A stretch of DNA of 64,000 nt from Myxococcales bacterium (GTDB taxonomy: Bacteria; Myxococcota; UBA727; GCA-2721815): contig PBLQ01000061.1 of assembly GCA_002721815.1 (NCBI GenBank), positions 1-64,000 on the forward strand, in the 5' to 3' direction. Position 1 is the first letter of the stretch. The number at the start of each line of letters is the position of its first letter. The notes under the pieces are model-generated. The model had not been told where the DNA came from, ran no database searches, and saw only the letters and a program-made list of their open reading frames with translations. Positions 52,789 through 62,179 of the stretch are shown in pieces. A program made the position numbers and the translations under genes.

Positions 52789-54108
52789 TTAGGCCGTGGC
52801 TTCTTCACGCAATGGTTTGTTTGCTTCTTTAAGGTTACCTTTTTCGATCACCGCATCGATGGCTTTTTCACCTTGCATGCGGAACTCAAAATCTCGGATG
52901 CGGTCACCCTTAAAGAACTCTCGGTATTTCTTTGCCGAAATTCCCAGCTTTTGCGCTTCAGACTCTAACATCTCATTTAATTCTTCTTTGGAGATTGAGA
53001 TGTCCAGTTCTTTGGCCAATGCTTCGAGAATGAGTGAGGCACGTACTTGGCGCAAAGCCTTAGGACGTGATTCTTCCTTCATCGCGGGGCCTTGGGCATT
53101 CCAGATGCGCTCGGCTTGGTTTTGCGGTAACTGCGAGAGTTGGTTGATGACCAACTGTTCAACGTTTTGGTCCACTAAGGACGGGGGAACTTCAAAGGGG
53201 TTGTTCTCGATAAGTTGGTCCACCACGTTTTCGCGAATCTCATTGTCTGCTCTTTGACTGGCTTGGTTTTCCAGTCCTTCTTGGATGGCCTTTTTGAGAT
53301 CGTCTAAAGATTCGAAATCATCGGAAATGTCTTTGGCGAACTCATCGTCGAGATCTGGTTTAGATTTGGCTTTCAGGCCTTGAGGGGAAATCTGTAAAGT
53401 GGCCGTTTTACCGCGCAACTCTTCTTTACGGAAATCGTCTGGAACCACGACTTCAACTTCAAAACTTTCGTTAAGCTTTTTGCCCACCAACGCTTTTTCT
53501 GCTTCTTCGTAAAAGCGCCCAGCGCCAACCTCTACCACATAGGCAACCCCGTTCAGGCCTTGGACATGTTCACCATCCACGGAACCCGAAAAGTTAAGTT
53601 CCACCAAGTCGCTTTCTTGAACTTCGTCTCTGTCTTCAACGGGAACGATTTTCACCTGGCGATCTTGGAGGTTGGAAAGCTCTGCATCCACATCTGCATC
53701 GCCAAAAGTGTAGGTGGTTTGGGTGAGGTCGAGACCTTCCCATTTACTTACCGTGACCTGCGGTTTGACCTCAACAGTAGCGGTGAAGGAGAAGTCTAAC
53801 CCTGCGATGAGCTGGGCTTGAGAGTCCACTTTGGGTTGTGCCACTGGCTTGAGCTCATGCGTGCGAACCGCATTTTCGTAGGATCGGGATAAAACACGCT
53901 CCAGGACTTCTTGTTCCACATCGGCTTTGTAATACTGCTCGAGCACGTAGCGGGGCACTTTGCCCGGTCGAAAGCCCTTGAGTCGCACTTTTTGTGACAT
54001 GCGCTGGTAGGCCTTATTAAGTTCTTGAGTGATGGACTCACCGTCAACGGTGATGGTCAATTCTCGCTCAATGGTGGATAATTCTTTAATTTCGCTATTA
54101 TTCTGCAT
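52789..54108 (-). CDS. tig: trigger factor
   Basis: A 439-residue trigger factor, a ribosome-bound chaperone and prolyl isomerase. The N-terminal domain has the L23-binding loop KGFRPGKVPRYV. The FKBP-like PPIase domain is about 160-245 (LVELNFSGSVDGEHVQGL), and the C-terminal chaperone arms follow. The start at 54108 has GGGG about six bases upstream; the longer frame would run through the tRNA-Leu gene. A terminator-like hairpin lies between the tRNA and this gene. Unlike many genomes, tig is followed by miaB and not clpP/clpX. Confidence 0.95.
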   Translation of the reverse strand: MQNNSEIKELSTIERELTITVDGESITQELNKAYQRMSQKVRLKGFRPGKVPRYVLEQYYKADVEQEVLERVLSRSYENAVRTHELKPVAQPKVDSQAQLIAGLDFSFTATVEVKPQVTVSKWEGLDLTQTTYTFGDADVDAELSNLQDRQVKIVPVEDRDEVQESDLVELNFSGSVDGEHVQGLNGVAYVVEVGAGRFYEEAEKALVGKKLNESFEVEVVVPDDFRKEELRGKTATLQISPQGLKAKSKPDLDDEFAKDISDDFESLDDLKKAIQEGLENQASQRADNEIRENVVDQLIENNPFEVPPSLVDQNVEQLVINQLSQLPQNQAERIWNAQGPAMKEESRPKALRQVRASLILEALAKELDISISKEELNEMLESEAQKLGISAKKYREFFKGDRIRDFEFRMQGEKAIDAVIEKGNLKEANKPLREEATA

Positions 54109-54122
54109 GAAATGCCCCTGGC

Positions 54123-54151
54123 AAAAAAAGAGCGACCTGGACATCCAGGCC
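54123..54151 (-). terminator. hairpin terminator between tRNA-Leu and tig
   Basis: On the minus strand GGCCTGG and CCAGGTC pair around ATGT and are followed after GCTC by seven T's. It lies just 3' of the tRNA and 15 bp before tig. It can end tRNA transcripts while partly allowing read-through. Confidence 0.7.
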
Positions 54152-54160
54152 GGTAAGTGA

Positions 54161-54245
54161 TGGTACGAGCGGGGGGAGTCGAACCCCCACGGGTTACCCC
54201 GCTGGAACCTAAATCCAGTGCGTCTGCCAATTCCGCCACGCTCGC
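54161..54245 (-). tRNA. tRNA-Leu (anticodon UAG)
   Basis: An 85-nt type II tRNA. The acceptor GCGAGCG pairs with CGCTCGT (closing G-U), and discriminator A and an encoded CCA end the gene. The anticodon stem CTGGA/TCCAG has loop TTTAGGT with anticodon TAG. The extra arm and T-arm (GGGGG-TTCGACT-CCCCC) are intact. It reads CUA/CUN leucine codons. Confidence 0.95.
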
Positions 54246-54259
54246 ATGAACTGAACTTG

Positions 54260-54287
54260 GGGTTAGCAAGTTGAATTGGCCTTGCAA
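54260..54287 (-). promoter_or_regulatory. promoter candidate for tRNA-Leu
   Basis: On the minus strand TTGCAA, 16 bp, then TAACCC lies 14 bp before the tRNA 5' end. The -35 is good, the -10 weak. Confidence 0.3.
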
Positions 54288-54421
54288 ACGCCTCTTTGGC
54301 TAAAAAAACCTGAAATTGGAACAAAAAGGCCTCAAAAGCACCCTAAAGGGATAATCGTTGACTTTCTCACGGGCCTTTTGCAACTTGAAAGCCTAAGGTT
54401 TTCAGCCAAAAAGGGGTTCTT

Positions 54422-56647
54422 ATGAGTGTGACTCAGGATTTTCTCGCCAACATCCAAATGGAGCAAAAGGCACGATTTGACGCCCAGCGAACGGTCTTGT
54501 CCTTCACTGAATACCTGGATGAAGTGGTGGTCGCACCCGAGCGCCACATTCGAAACGCTTCCCAGTACTTCTTGGATATGGTGAACCATTTTGGCTTCGA
54601 AGAGCGTGATTACCCCACTGGTCCCGAACGGCGGTTTTCAATTTTTGATTGTGCCGCCGACGCTGGAGAAGGTCGTGTGGTGGGGCAAGAGCGCGTACAA
54701 AACGGAATCTTTAGGTTGATAAAAAATTTCGTTCGAGCGGGAAAAACAGATCGACTCATTCTCTTACACGGACCCAATGGCTCCGCCAAAACGTCATTGA
54801 TTCAGGCTGTGGGCCGTGGTGCAGAGTTGTACTCCCAAACCGAAGAAGGCGTTCTTTATCGGTTCAATTGGGTGTTTCCTTTTGGAAAAATACAAAAAGG
54901 TACTTTGGGTTTTGGCGGCGATGGGAGCAAGGAAAGTGGGTCATTTGCGCACCTTCACGCAGATGATGTGGAGGCCCGATTGCCCTGTGAACACAAAGAC
55001 CACCCCTTGCTATTGCTCGAGGCTGCAGACCGTCGCGGCTTTTTCGAACGATTGCAAAAAAGTGGTAAATTACCGGAGCACGTCACGGTCCCTCAGTACC
55101 TTATCGCCGGTGACCTGTCGGCCAAAAACCGCAAGATTTTTGATGCACTTAAAGTCGCTTACAATGGCAACATGCAAGAGATTTGGCAGCACGTGCAAGT
55201 GGAACGTTTTTATCTGTCGCGTCGCTACCGAAGAGGTATCGCCTCGGTAGAGCCCCAAATGAGTGTGGATGCACGCATTCAACAGGTGACCGCCGATCGT
55301 TCGGTGGCCTCCTTGCCCAAAGCGTTGCAACATGTGGATTTGTTTTCAACTGGTGGGTCATTGTCCGATGCCAACCGGGGTTTGTTAGAGTTTAACGATT
55401 TGCTGAAACGGCCGGTAGATGCCTGGAAATACCTGTTGGTGGCCAGCGAACAAGGACAAGCCAGTTTAGACCCTGTGAACCTGTTTTTCGACATGCTGAT
55501 GATTGCATCGTCCAACGACATTCATTTGAATGCATTTAAAGAATACCCTGATTGGCAATCCTTTAAGGGGCGCTTCGAGTTGGTCACAGTGCCTTATCTT
55601 TTGCGCGCCAGCGACGAAAAACAAATCTACTTGCAGCAAATCCCCAAAGCGCTCAGCAATATTCATATTGCACCGCACACCATTGAAGTGGCGGCCCGGT
55701 TCGCTGTGTTGTCTCGTTTGGAACCACCAGACCCAGAACGATACCCGCGTGAAATTAGACGCGTGATCTCGTCGTTAACGCCCATGGAAAAATTACGAAT
55801 TTATGATGAAGGTGTGGTGCCCGAGCGCTTGAGTCAAAAAGATCGTCGTGAGGTACAGAAATTTGTGCCGGAGCTCTATCACGAGTTTGATAATGCGGTG
55901 GCCTATGAAGGGTCAGACGGCGCATCGCCTCGTGAGATTCGGGCGGTTCTTTTAAACGCTGCACAAGATCCGCGATTTGATCATCTGTCTCCCATCGCGG
56001 TGCTCGATCAGTTGCGTGCGCTCATCAAAGAGAAATCTTCTTACGCGTTTTTGAATCGGGCCGTGGTGCGCGGGTATCGCGATGCAGTTGCGTTTGTAGA
56101 GCAGACCGAAAAAGCCTATTTACGCGAACTCGAAGATGAAATGCGGCAGGCCATGGGGCTGGTGGCCGCGGATTCACACAGCCGGCTCTTCGAGCGCTAC
56201 ATCCGGCACGTTTCGGCTTGGACCAAAAAAGAAAAGCTGGTGGATCCTGTCACCGGTCAAGAAGGAGATCCGCAGGAGCAAATCATGCAAAAAGTGGAGA
56301 AAGTGCTCCTGGCGTCCAACGAGAAGCCCGAGGATTTCAGGCGGTCTCTGATCAGCCAAATCGGTGCGTTCCGCCTTGAGCATCCAGACCGGGACGTGGA
56401 CTATGACCACCTTTTTGGCTCCTATTTGCACCGCCTCAAAGAAGATTATTTTGCCCAGAAAAGCAGCCAGGTCACTAAAATACATGGGATTTTTCTGAGA
56501 ATGCTCGAAGATGATGTGGCGGATGTGGATGCCAAAGATTTGGCTTTGGTGAAAGAGATGCGCACCCGGTTGCACGAACTGGGCTACACCGATGAGTCCG
56601 CAAAGCATTCCTTGGCCTTCATGCTGAACAAGCAAACGGCGGGATAA
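54422..56647 (+). CDS. PrkA-type serine protein kinase / AAA ATPase
   Basis: A 741-residue PrkA-family protein. The N-terminal PrkA AAA domain (about 70-440) has Walker A HGPNGSAKTS (116-125), VVGQERVQNGIFRLI and LLLLEAADRRGFFE. A C-terminal PrkA kinase-like region follows (about 450-735). Family members are about 640-700 residues, so this is slightly longer. PrkA works with SpoVR and a YeaH-type protein in stationary-phase stress and spore programmes, but neither partner is near. It may be an autonomous protease/kinase here. AAGGGG lies 5 bp before ATG. It is divergent from tRNA-Leu. Confidence 0.9.
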   Translation: MSVTQDFLANIQMEQKARFDAQRTVLSFTEYLDEVVVAPERHIRNASQYFLDMVNHFGFEERDYPTGPERRFSIFDCAADAGEGRVVGQERVQNGIFRLIKNFVRAGKTDRLILLHGPNGSAKTSLIQAVGRGAELYSQTEEGVLYRFNWVFPFGKIQKGTLGFGGDGSKESGSFAHLHADDVEARLPCEHKDHPLLLLEAADRRGFFERLQKSGKLPEHVTVPQYLIAGDLSAKNRKIFDALKVAYNGNMQEIWQHVQVERFYLSRRYRRGIASVEPQMSVDARIQQVTADRSVASLPKALQHVDLFSTGGSLSDANRGLLEFNDLLKRPVDAWKYLLVASEQGQASLDPVNLFFDMLMIASSNDIHLNAFKEYPDWQSFKGRFELVTVPYLLRASDEKQIYLQQIPKALSNIHIAPHTIEVAARFAVLSRLEPPDPERYPREIRRVISSLTPMEKLRIYDEGVVPERLSQKDRREVQKFVPELYHEFDNAVAYEGSDGASPREIRAVLLNAAQDPRFDHLSPIAVLDQLRALIKEKSSYAFLNRAVVRGYRDAVAFVEQTEKAYLRELEDEMRQAMGLVAADSHSRLFERYIRHVSAWTKKEKLVDPVTGQEGDPQEQIMQKVEKVLLASNEKPEDFRRSLISQIGAFRLEHPDRDVDYDHLFGSYLHRLKEDYFAQKSSQVTKIHGIFLRMLEDDVADVDAKDLALVKEMRTRLHELGYTDESAKHSLAFMLNKQTAG

Positions 56648-56801
56648 TAGATCTCGTGTAGGTGCGATTTTTAGCCAAAAACGCCAGATGTAGGATAAAA
56701 TGTGGTGTACGCCTGGGTATAAGCCCATTGTTTGCGGCACCATCCACCAAAATGGTCCGTAAACACCTGAAAAAGAAGATTTTTATCTTAGGAGTGAGGA
56801 C

Positions 56802-59411
56802 ATGTTTTTCCGAACGAATTTTTTGATGATGTTGACCAGCGTCGCTTTCTTGGCTTTGACGACCGGTTGTCCTGAAGATCCCACTGGTGGTGATGGCGAT
56901 GGAGACGCCACGCTCCCCATCGGCGGCGGTGGCAATGGCAATCAAGAGGGAAGCCGGAGCTTGGCTTTCCAAGGCGCTTCACCTGTGACCCTGTTTTTCG
57001 GCGATCACGTAGATTTGGCCTTTGTGTTGAAGGACAAAGATGGCACCCCAGTGGCGGGAGACAGCGTCAACTACTCATTAGACGGAAGCTACGCTACTTT
57101 GGGCGCGACCAGTGCGACCACCTCCACCCAAGGTATCTCCACGGTGCGACTGACCGCTGGCAGCGCCAGGGGTAACCTGTTGCTGACCGCCAGCGCAGAA
57201 GGGGCCACCGATGCAGTGGTCACCATCAATGTGAAAGAAGCCACTGATGGCTCGTTGTTGGTTAATGTGACTTCACAAACTCGCATCACCGTGACCGATG
57301 CCTATGTTCGTGTGTACCGCGGGGCCAACGGCGCTGTGACCCACACGTGTGCATCATTGGCTGCGGCAGCGAACATGCCTAACCCCACTTACACCGCTGA
57401 CATCGGCGCCATGCCAGGCAATCACGAATTCGAAACCATTTCTCACAACTCCAACCTCACCGTTTATGTCGAAGGCAAAAACGAAACGGGGATGGTTGTA
57501 GGAACCGGCTGCCAAGATCAGTTGACGATGCAAGGTGGCGAGCAAAACGTGGTTGATATCGTTCTGACACAAGACGCCTCTGACTTGGCCGACGAATATG
57601 ATGTTCTCTTACGCGTACAAATGGACCAAGGCTTGCCAGAGCCCTACCAAACCTACGTGTCCACCACCGCAGCGGTTTTGGGTGACCCCGTGGGATACGG
57701 AACGTGGTACGCCCTGAAAGGTTTGCACAAGCGTTTGATGGAAGGGCCTTGTTTCGGTCTGGGTGATTTAGTGGACTCTTCCGGCGCTGTTTATGAAACG
57801 GGTGCCGGCGTTCCTTATTGTTACGCTTTAGGTTTTATTGACCTCGCCATTGCGAATGCCAATGACCCAGCCATCTGTGATGATTACACCTCTCGCGAAA
57901 ATGAATGTGCAGAAGCCCGGGCGGCTTGTTTCGCTGACAGCACCAATGAAGAAGCCTGTAATGATACCTACTGCAACGACCCTGACGGCATCCTGGGCAA
58001 TGGTGATGAGGCTTGTTCTTGTTACGCCAGCTTTGAGTGCGTGTCTGAAGGTGGATACACTTTACAGCCTCTGGTCGCCAATACCCTGGACCAAGCCGCT
58101 GCCAACAACGAAGACATTGGTGAAACCTATAGTACTATTAAATCCACTGGCGTTGACTTAGAATTGTTAGCCACTGACTTTGAAGTGGGTGCACGTTTTG
58201 ATGTTCAAGATGTGGACAGTGAAGGCAATGCGCTACCAGAAGGCACATTACACGTGGACGAAACTTGGCGCGAGTATGTGTTCAACTGGTCTTTGGGCTG
58301 TGATGAGTCAGATGACTTGGGTTGCCGCCGACGCTCTGTGACCATTCCAACCGATGAGAACGATCCTCTTTATCGCGCAGGGATGACCACCGAATACAAC
58401 GCATCCTACAGCCAAGCCAGTTTGGTGAACACCGATGGGACGAGTTTTGATGAGCGTTTTCGCATCAATCCCGACGCCCATGCCATCACCCTCCATTACG
58501 GCAGCATCTTGCTGTTGGCCATGGAGCAAGTGGTGTTCCCAAGTATCTGTGAAGGGTGCACCTCCTTGCAAGACGTCCTGAACAGCTTTATCGGTTGTAC
58601 CAATCCAGACGGAACACCTGGCCCTGGCGCCATTGCCATCGCAGATGGCATCAACGGCTTGATCAACCTCTTGGACTACAACCCGGCCGCCACTTTGTGC
58701 AGCGCTGGGTTAGGCTTTGCAGCGGGTTACGCCGAAGGTCAAGTGACCGAGCTTCAGGTGGCACCCTCTGAAACAGCTGATGTGAAAGACATCGAAGGTT
58801 TGGCCGGAACGGGTGTGTTCTACCTCGTGGACGAAGACATGGACTTGAAAACCGAGTACGTTCGTGACGTAGGTATGGAGCTGCGCTGGAATGACCCTGC
58901 CGATCCGCTGGGCAGTGCCGATTTGGCTGCACCCATCAGTGGCCACGGTCGTGCAGCCGCCGAAGACTGTGTGAACGATTCTGAGTGTGCCGCTGTGGGG
59001 ACCGTATGTGCACCCATTCCGCATTACCTCGAAATCGCCAAGGTAGAGTTGGCTTGCATCGACGCGTTGCAATCCACCACCAGCACCCCAGTGGTGGGAG
59101 GCGGCCAAAGCTGTACCGCAGATGAGCAATGTCAAACAGGGATTTGTATCGATTTAGATGCAGACAACACCTCTAATGTGATTGCCGATGGTATCTGTTA
59201 CATGGCGTGCGACACCACCGCTACGGAGGGGCAGTGCTCCAATGGTCAAGTTTGCGAAGCCGACGCGGTGGACATTCTGATCGACGGGCAGAGCAAAGCC
59301 AATGGCGCAATCTTCGGAAGTGATCCAGAAGATGTGACACGGTACAATGGGACCGATCCTTACTATGGTTCGGCACCCGCGCCTTCGTGTATGCCAGAGG
59401 AAACCGAGTAA
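56802..59411 (+). CDS. large Cys-containing lipoprotein with bacterial Ig-like domain
   Basis: An 869-residue lipoprotein. Lipobox LTTGC gives C23. A Gly/Asp spacer precedes an Ig-like domain of the Big_1/invasin type (about 55-145, VAGDSVNYSLDGSYATLG and TAGSARGNLLLTAS). The middle has clusters of Cys (about 340-410, CNDTYCNDPDGILG). The last 200 residues carry Cys-rich segments like DCVNDSECAAVGTVC and CTADEQCQTGIC, as in the Pal-like protein. I know no family covering the middle. It may be a surface adhesin or wall-associated protein. It has its own 154-bp upstream gap and a strong terminator after it. Confidence 0.65.
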   Translation: MFFRTNFLMMLTSVAFLALTTGCPEDPTGGDGDGDATLPIGGGGNGNQEGSRSLAFQGASPVTLFFGDHVDLAFVLKDKDGTPVAGDSVNYSLDGSYATLGATSATTSTQGISTVRLTAGSARGNLLLTASAEGATDAVVTINVKEATDGSLLVNVTSQTRITVTDAYVRVYRGANGAVTHTCASLAAAANMPNPTYTADIGAMPGNHEFETISHNSNLTVYVEGKNETGMVVGTGCQDQLTMQGGEQNVVDIVLTQDASDLADEYDVLLRVQMDQGLPEPYQTYVSTTAAVLGDPVGYGTWYALKGLHKRLMEGPCFGLGDLVDSSGAVYETGAGVPYCYALGFIDLAIANANDPAICDDYTSRENECAEARAACFADSTNEEACNDTYCNDPDGILGNGDEACSCYASFECVSEGGYTLQPLVANTLDQAAANNEDIGETYSTIKSTGVDLELLATDFEVGARFDVQDVDSEGNALPEGTLHVDETWREYVFNWSLGCDESDDLGCRRRSVTIPTDENDPLYRAGMTTEYNASYSQASLVNTDGTSFDERFRINPDAHAITLHYGSILLLAMEQVVFPSICEGCTSLQDVLNSFIGCTNPDGTPGPGAIAIADGINGLINLLDYNPAATLCSAGLGFAAGYAEGQVTELQVAPSETADVKDIEGLAGTGVFYLVDEDMDLKTEYVRDVGMELRWNDPADPLGSADLAAPISGHGRAAAEDCVNDSECAAVGTVCAPIPHYLEIAKVELACIDALQSTTSTPVVGGGQSCTADEQCQTGICIDLDADNTSNVIADGICYMACDTTATEGQCSNGQVCEADAVDILIDGQSKANGAIFGSDPEDVTRYNGTDPYYGSAPAPSCMPEETE

Positions 59412-59439
59412 TCGGTACGCCACAGCGCGAAACAAAAAA

Positions 59440-59467
59440 GGCTCGGTTTATACCGGGCCTTTTTTTT
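59440..59467. terminator. bidirectional rho-independent terminator
   Basis: GGCTCGGT and ACCGGGCC pair with one T-G wobble around TTAT, with A's before and eight T's after. It ends the lipoprotein gene and sits 19 bp from the convergent purH stop, so it can serve both. Confidence 0.9.
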
Positions 59468-59486
59468 GGGTAGCGATTATTTACGC

Positions 59487-61049
59487 CTAGTGACGAAAGT
59501 GACGTTCCCCGGTAAACACCATGGTCATGCCCAGTTCGTTGGCGCGGGCAATGACTTCGTTGTCTTTCTTGGAGCCACCAGGTTGGGCCACCGCCCGAAT
59601 ACCCGCGGCGTACGCTGCTTCAACCCCGTCGGGAAACGGAAAGAAAGCATCGGAGCCCATGGCGGCCCCTTCCAGAATGTGATCGTGCTGCAGCGACTTT
59701 TTCACTGCCAGCTCAACCGCATCTACCCTGGAGGTTTGACCTCCACCGGCTCCCAACAATTTAGTGGCGTTGGTAAAGGTAATGGCGTTGCTGCGCACTG
59801 GGGTGCACAAACGAAACGCCAAATCTAAAGCTGCCCATTCTTCGGGGGTGGGTTGACGCTCGGTCACCACCTGAGCGTTCGGTAAACCTGTGAAGGGCAC
59901 ATCGTGATTTTGCTTGAGAACGCCGCCTAATACGCTGCGGGTTTGCTTTTCTGGCAAAGGCGCGCTGAGTAAAGTTGGAATTTCCAACAGGCGTAAATTC
60001 TTTTTACGGGCAAAGATGTCTTTGGCTTCTTGAGAAAAGCCAGGAGCCACGATGACTTCGAGAAAGATTTCGGCCATGAGCGCTGCAGTGTCGCCATCCA
60101 CTTCGAATCCCGTTGCAACAATACCCCCAAAGGCGCTTTGGGGGTCCCCACTCAATGCGTCTTGCCAAACTGCTTGTGATGTATCTCCCCATGCGGCGCC
60201 GCAGGGAGAGCCATGTTTAATGACAACGGTACCTTTTTTATTGGCGGGTGCGCCATCGGTGAGACAGCGCAATGAAAATACGGCGGCGTCTGCATCCAGT
60301 AAATTGTTGTATGAGAGTGCTTTGCCTTGAAGGGGAACAGCTTGTGCTAAGGGAACCGAGGCGTCGTCGCTGTGCAGCACCCAAGCTTTTTGGTGTGGGT
60401 TTTCGCCATAGCGTAATTCCTTGGCTGCAGGTTGTTCCACCTGGGAAAGCTTTAAGTTTAAGTTTTCCACAATATGTTGATCGTATTGGGCCGTACGAGC
60501 GAAGGCTTTAAGCGCCAAGTAGCGCCGAAACGACAGCGTGGTGCCTTGGTGTTCTTGCAGCTCTTGGCCCAATCGCGTGTAATCTTGGGGGTCGGTCAAA
60601 ACCACCACATCCCCATGGTTCTTGGCCGCTGCGCGAATCATGGTGGGGCCGCCGATATCGATGTTTTCAATAAGAGCGGTTTCGGACACATCTTCTTTTG
60701 CGGCGGTTTTCTCAAAGGGGTAGAGGTTCACCGCGACCAAATCGATGGCGTGAATATTTAAATCGTTGAGTTGGCGCAGATGTGATTCCTTTTGGCGATC
60801 GGCTAAAATGCCACCGTGAATATTGGGGTGGAGGGTTTTCACGCGGCCGTCCAGCATTTCTGCAACGCCAGTGACATCCGCCACATCCGTGACATCCAGT
60901 CCCAACTCGCGGATCTTTTTCGCGGTATTACCGGTGCTGAGCATACGCACACCCGCTTCGCTGAGCATGGTGGCCAGGGTTTCTAGGCCCGATTTATCGG
61001 ACAGAGAGATAAGAGCGGTTTTGATCGATCGAATGTGTTGTGCGGACAT
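59487..61049 (-). CDS. purH: bifunctional AICAR formyltransferase / IMP cyclohydrolase
   Basis: A 520-residue PurH catalysing the last two steps of IMP synthesis. The N-terminal MGS-like IMP cyclohydrolase (about 10-150) has [22 protein letters not shown] and [13 protein letters not shown]. The C-terminal AICARFT domain (about 150-520) has [12 protein letters not shown] and [10 protein letters not shown]. The final motif [13 protein letters not shown] and [11 protein letters not shown] ends as in E. coli. ATG at 61049 follows GGGAGGAATT. The sigma-region-4-like gene lies 96 bp upstream on the same strand. No purine operon neighbours are seen. Confidence 0.97.
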   Translation of the reverse strand: MSAQHIRSIKTALISLSDKSGLETLATMLSEAGVRMLSTGNTAKKIRELGLDVTDVADVTGVAEMLDGRVKTLHPNIHGGILADRQKESHLRQLNDLNIHAIDLVAVNLYPFEKTAAKEDVSETALIENIDIGGPTMIRAAAKNHGDVVVLTDPQDYTRLGQELQEHQGTTLSFRRYLALKAFARTAQYDQHIVENLNLKLSQVEQPAAKELRYGENPHQKAWVLHSDDASVPLAQAVPLQGKALSYNNLLDADAAVFSLRCLTDGAPANKKGTVVIKHGSPCGAAWGDTSQAVWQDALSGDPQSAFGGIVATGFEVDGDTAALMAEIFLEVIVAPGFSQEAKDIFARKKNLRLLEIPTLLSAPLPEKQTRSVLGGVLKQNHDVPFTGLPNAQVVTERQPTPEEWAALDLAFRLCTPVRSNAITFTNATKLLGAGGGQTSRVDAVELAVKKSLQHDHILEGAAMGSDAFFPFPDGVEAAYAAGIRAVAQPGGSKKDNEVIARANELGMTMVFTGERHFRH

Positions 61050-61145
61050 AATTCCTCCCAAAAATGAACCCCTATCCAGCTTTCATTCTGGGGTAAATGG
61101 ATTCATTTCAAAAAAGGGCGGAATGTCACACAGTCGTAACAGGCC

Positions 61146-61676
61146 TTAATCGGAGACGGACGGATCCCAATCGATGTAGACTTCGAGTCCTTCGTCACCC
61201 TCGTCACTCAGCCCGTTGAGTTTTTCAAGACCACGGACCTCCACTTGGCGAATTCGCTCACGTGTGAGGTTCATGATTTGGCCCACTTCTTCGAGGGTGA
61301 TGCCGCCACGCTCGGCCACATCTAAGGCGCAGGACTCGCCTAATTCCCATACCTCTTTGTCTGGGAAATTAAGTTTGATGGACCCTGTTTTAGGGTTTAC
61401 GTCGAGGTAAAGGTGATGCCGACAGGAGACGTACAAACACGGTCGAGGCATGTTGAGGCATTCAGAGCGGTTGCTTGGACGCCAATAATCGATAATATCG
61501 AGCATTTCGCCACGGGCTCGCATTTTGCGATGCTCGCGGGCCATGATTTTCCGAGACAATGTGGTGGGCCGGTCTCTCCCATCCATGGGGTTCAATTCGT
61601 CGGGTGCCCCTGTGGTCTCTTCAGGCTCTTCTGGCCCTAGTTCTGAGGGATCTTTAGTTGCAGCGCTCGTTTTCAC
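61146..61676 (-). CDS. sigma-70 region-4-like DNA-binding protein with four cysteines
   Basis: A 176-residue regulator. Residues 110-152 hold a classic sigma region 4.2 helix-turn-helix ([30 protein letters not shown] region), as in major sigma factors, but regions 2 and 3 are absent, so it is not a sigma factor. Four cysteines, C73, C80, C85 and C116, precede or flank the HTH in [15 protein letters not shown] and [10 protein letters not shown]; they could bind zinc or an Fe-S cluster. The N-terminal 40 residues are acidic and disordered. I believe relatives exist in myxobacteria. It precedes purH by 96 bp. Targets are unknown. Confidence 0.75.
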   Translation of the reverse strand: MKTSAATKDPSELGPEEPEETTGAPDELNPMDGRDRPTTLSRKIMAREHRKMRARGEMLDIIDYWRPSNRSECLNMPRPCLYVSCRHHLYLDVNPKTGSIKLNFPDKEVWELGESCALDVAERGGITLEEVGQIMNLTRERIRQVEVRGLEKLNGLSDEGDEGLEVYIDWDPSVSD

Positions 61677-61819
61677 TCGGTTGTTCCTGCCATTTTTCTG
61701 TCAATTGGTCCTATGTGGCATGAAACTACGAAAAAGAAGATCCCTACGTCAACGCCTTTTTCTAAAAGAAAATAGCGATTTACATCCAAAATACCGCTGT
61801 TAAGATAAAAAAGGCCTTC

Positions 61820-62179
61820 TTGGTGCCGCCGGGCGGAATTAGAGAGTCGCCTAAGTGTTTGAAAAATAAAGAAAATGGGGGAGCTTTGGCCCAGGATAAC
61901 GAAACTTTTGAAGAACTCGAAGAATTTTTAGCGAGAGAGCGCGGTCGCTTGAGAACTTTTGGAATTCGGCTTTTTGTGGGAGGGCTCGTCTCAGTAGTGG
62001 TCGGATTGGGCATTTTGTTTGTTGCCTCATGGGCCGGGCCGCTCTTGGTGGCGGTCGCGCTGTTTTTAGTTGGTGTTGGCATTATTTCCGCCATTCGGGC
62101 TTCGTTTATTTTGTTCACCGATAAGGACGAAATGGTGGGATTGCATTTATCGCAAAGTGACGAGGAAAAAAGTGACTGA
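61820..62179 (+). CDS. small two-helix membrane protein
   Basis: A 119-residue protein with two transmembrane helices (about 48-70 and 74-96, GGLVSVVVGLGILFVASW and LLVAVALFLVGVG) and charged ends. There is no family I recognise. It is read from GTG at 61820 with AAAAAGG eight bases upstream; a TTG at 61886 is possible but has its purine tract too close. Its stop overlaps the start of the UDG gene by 8 bp, so the two are coupled. Without enzymatic motifs it may be a helper membrane anchor for another gene of this cassette. Confidence 0.6.
   Translation: MVPPGGIRESPKCLKNKENGGALAQDNETFEELEEFLARERGRLRTFGIRLFVGGLVSVVVGLGILFVASWAGPLLVAVALFLVGVGIISAIRASFILFTDKDEMVGLHLSQSDEEKSD

Noticed and set aside
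54109-54324. 72-codon N-terminal extension of trigger factor
   Set aside because: It would translate the tRNA-Leu gene; the start at 54108 has a ribosome site and the conserved beginning.
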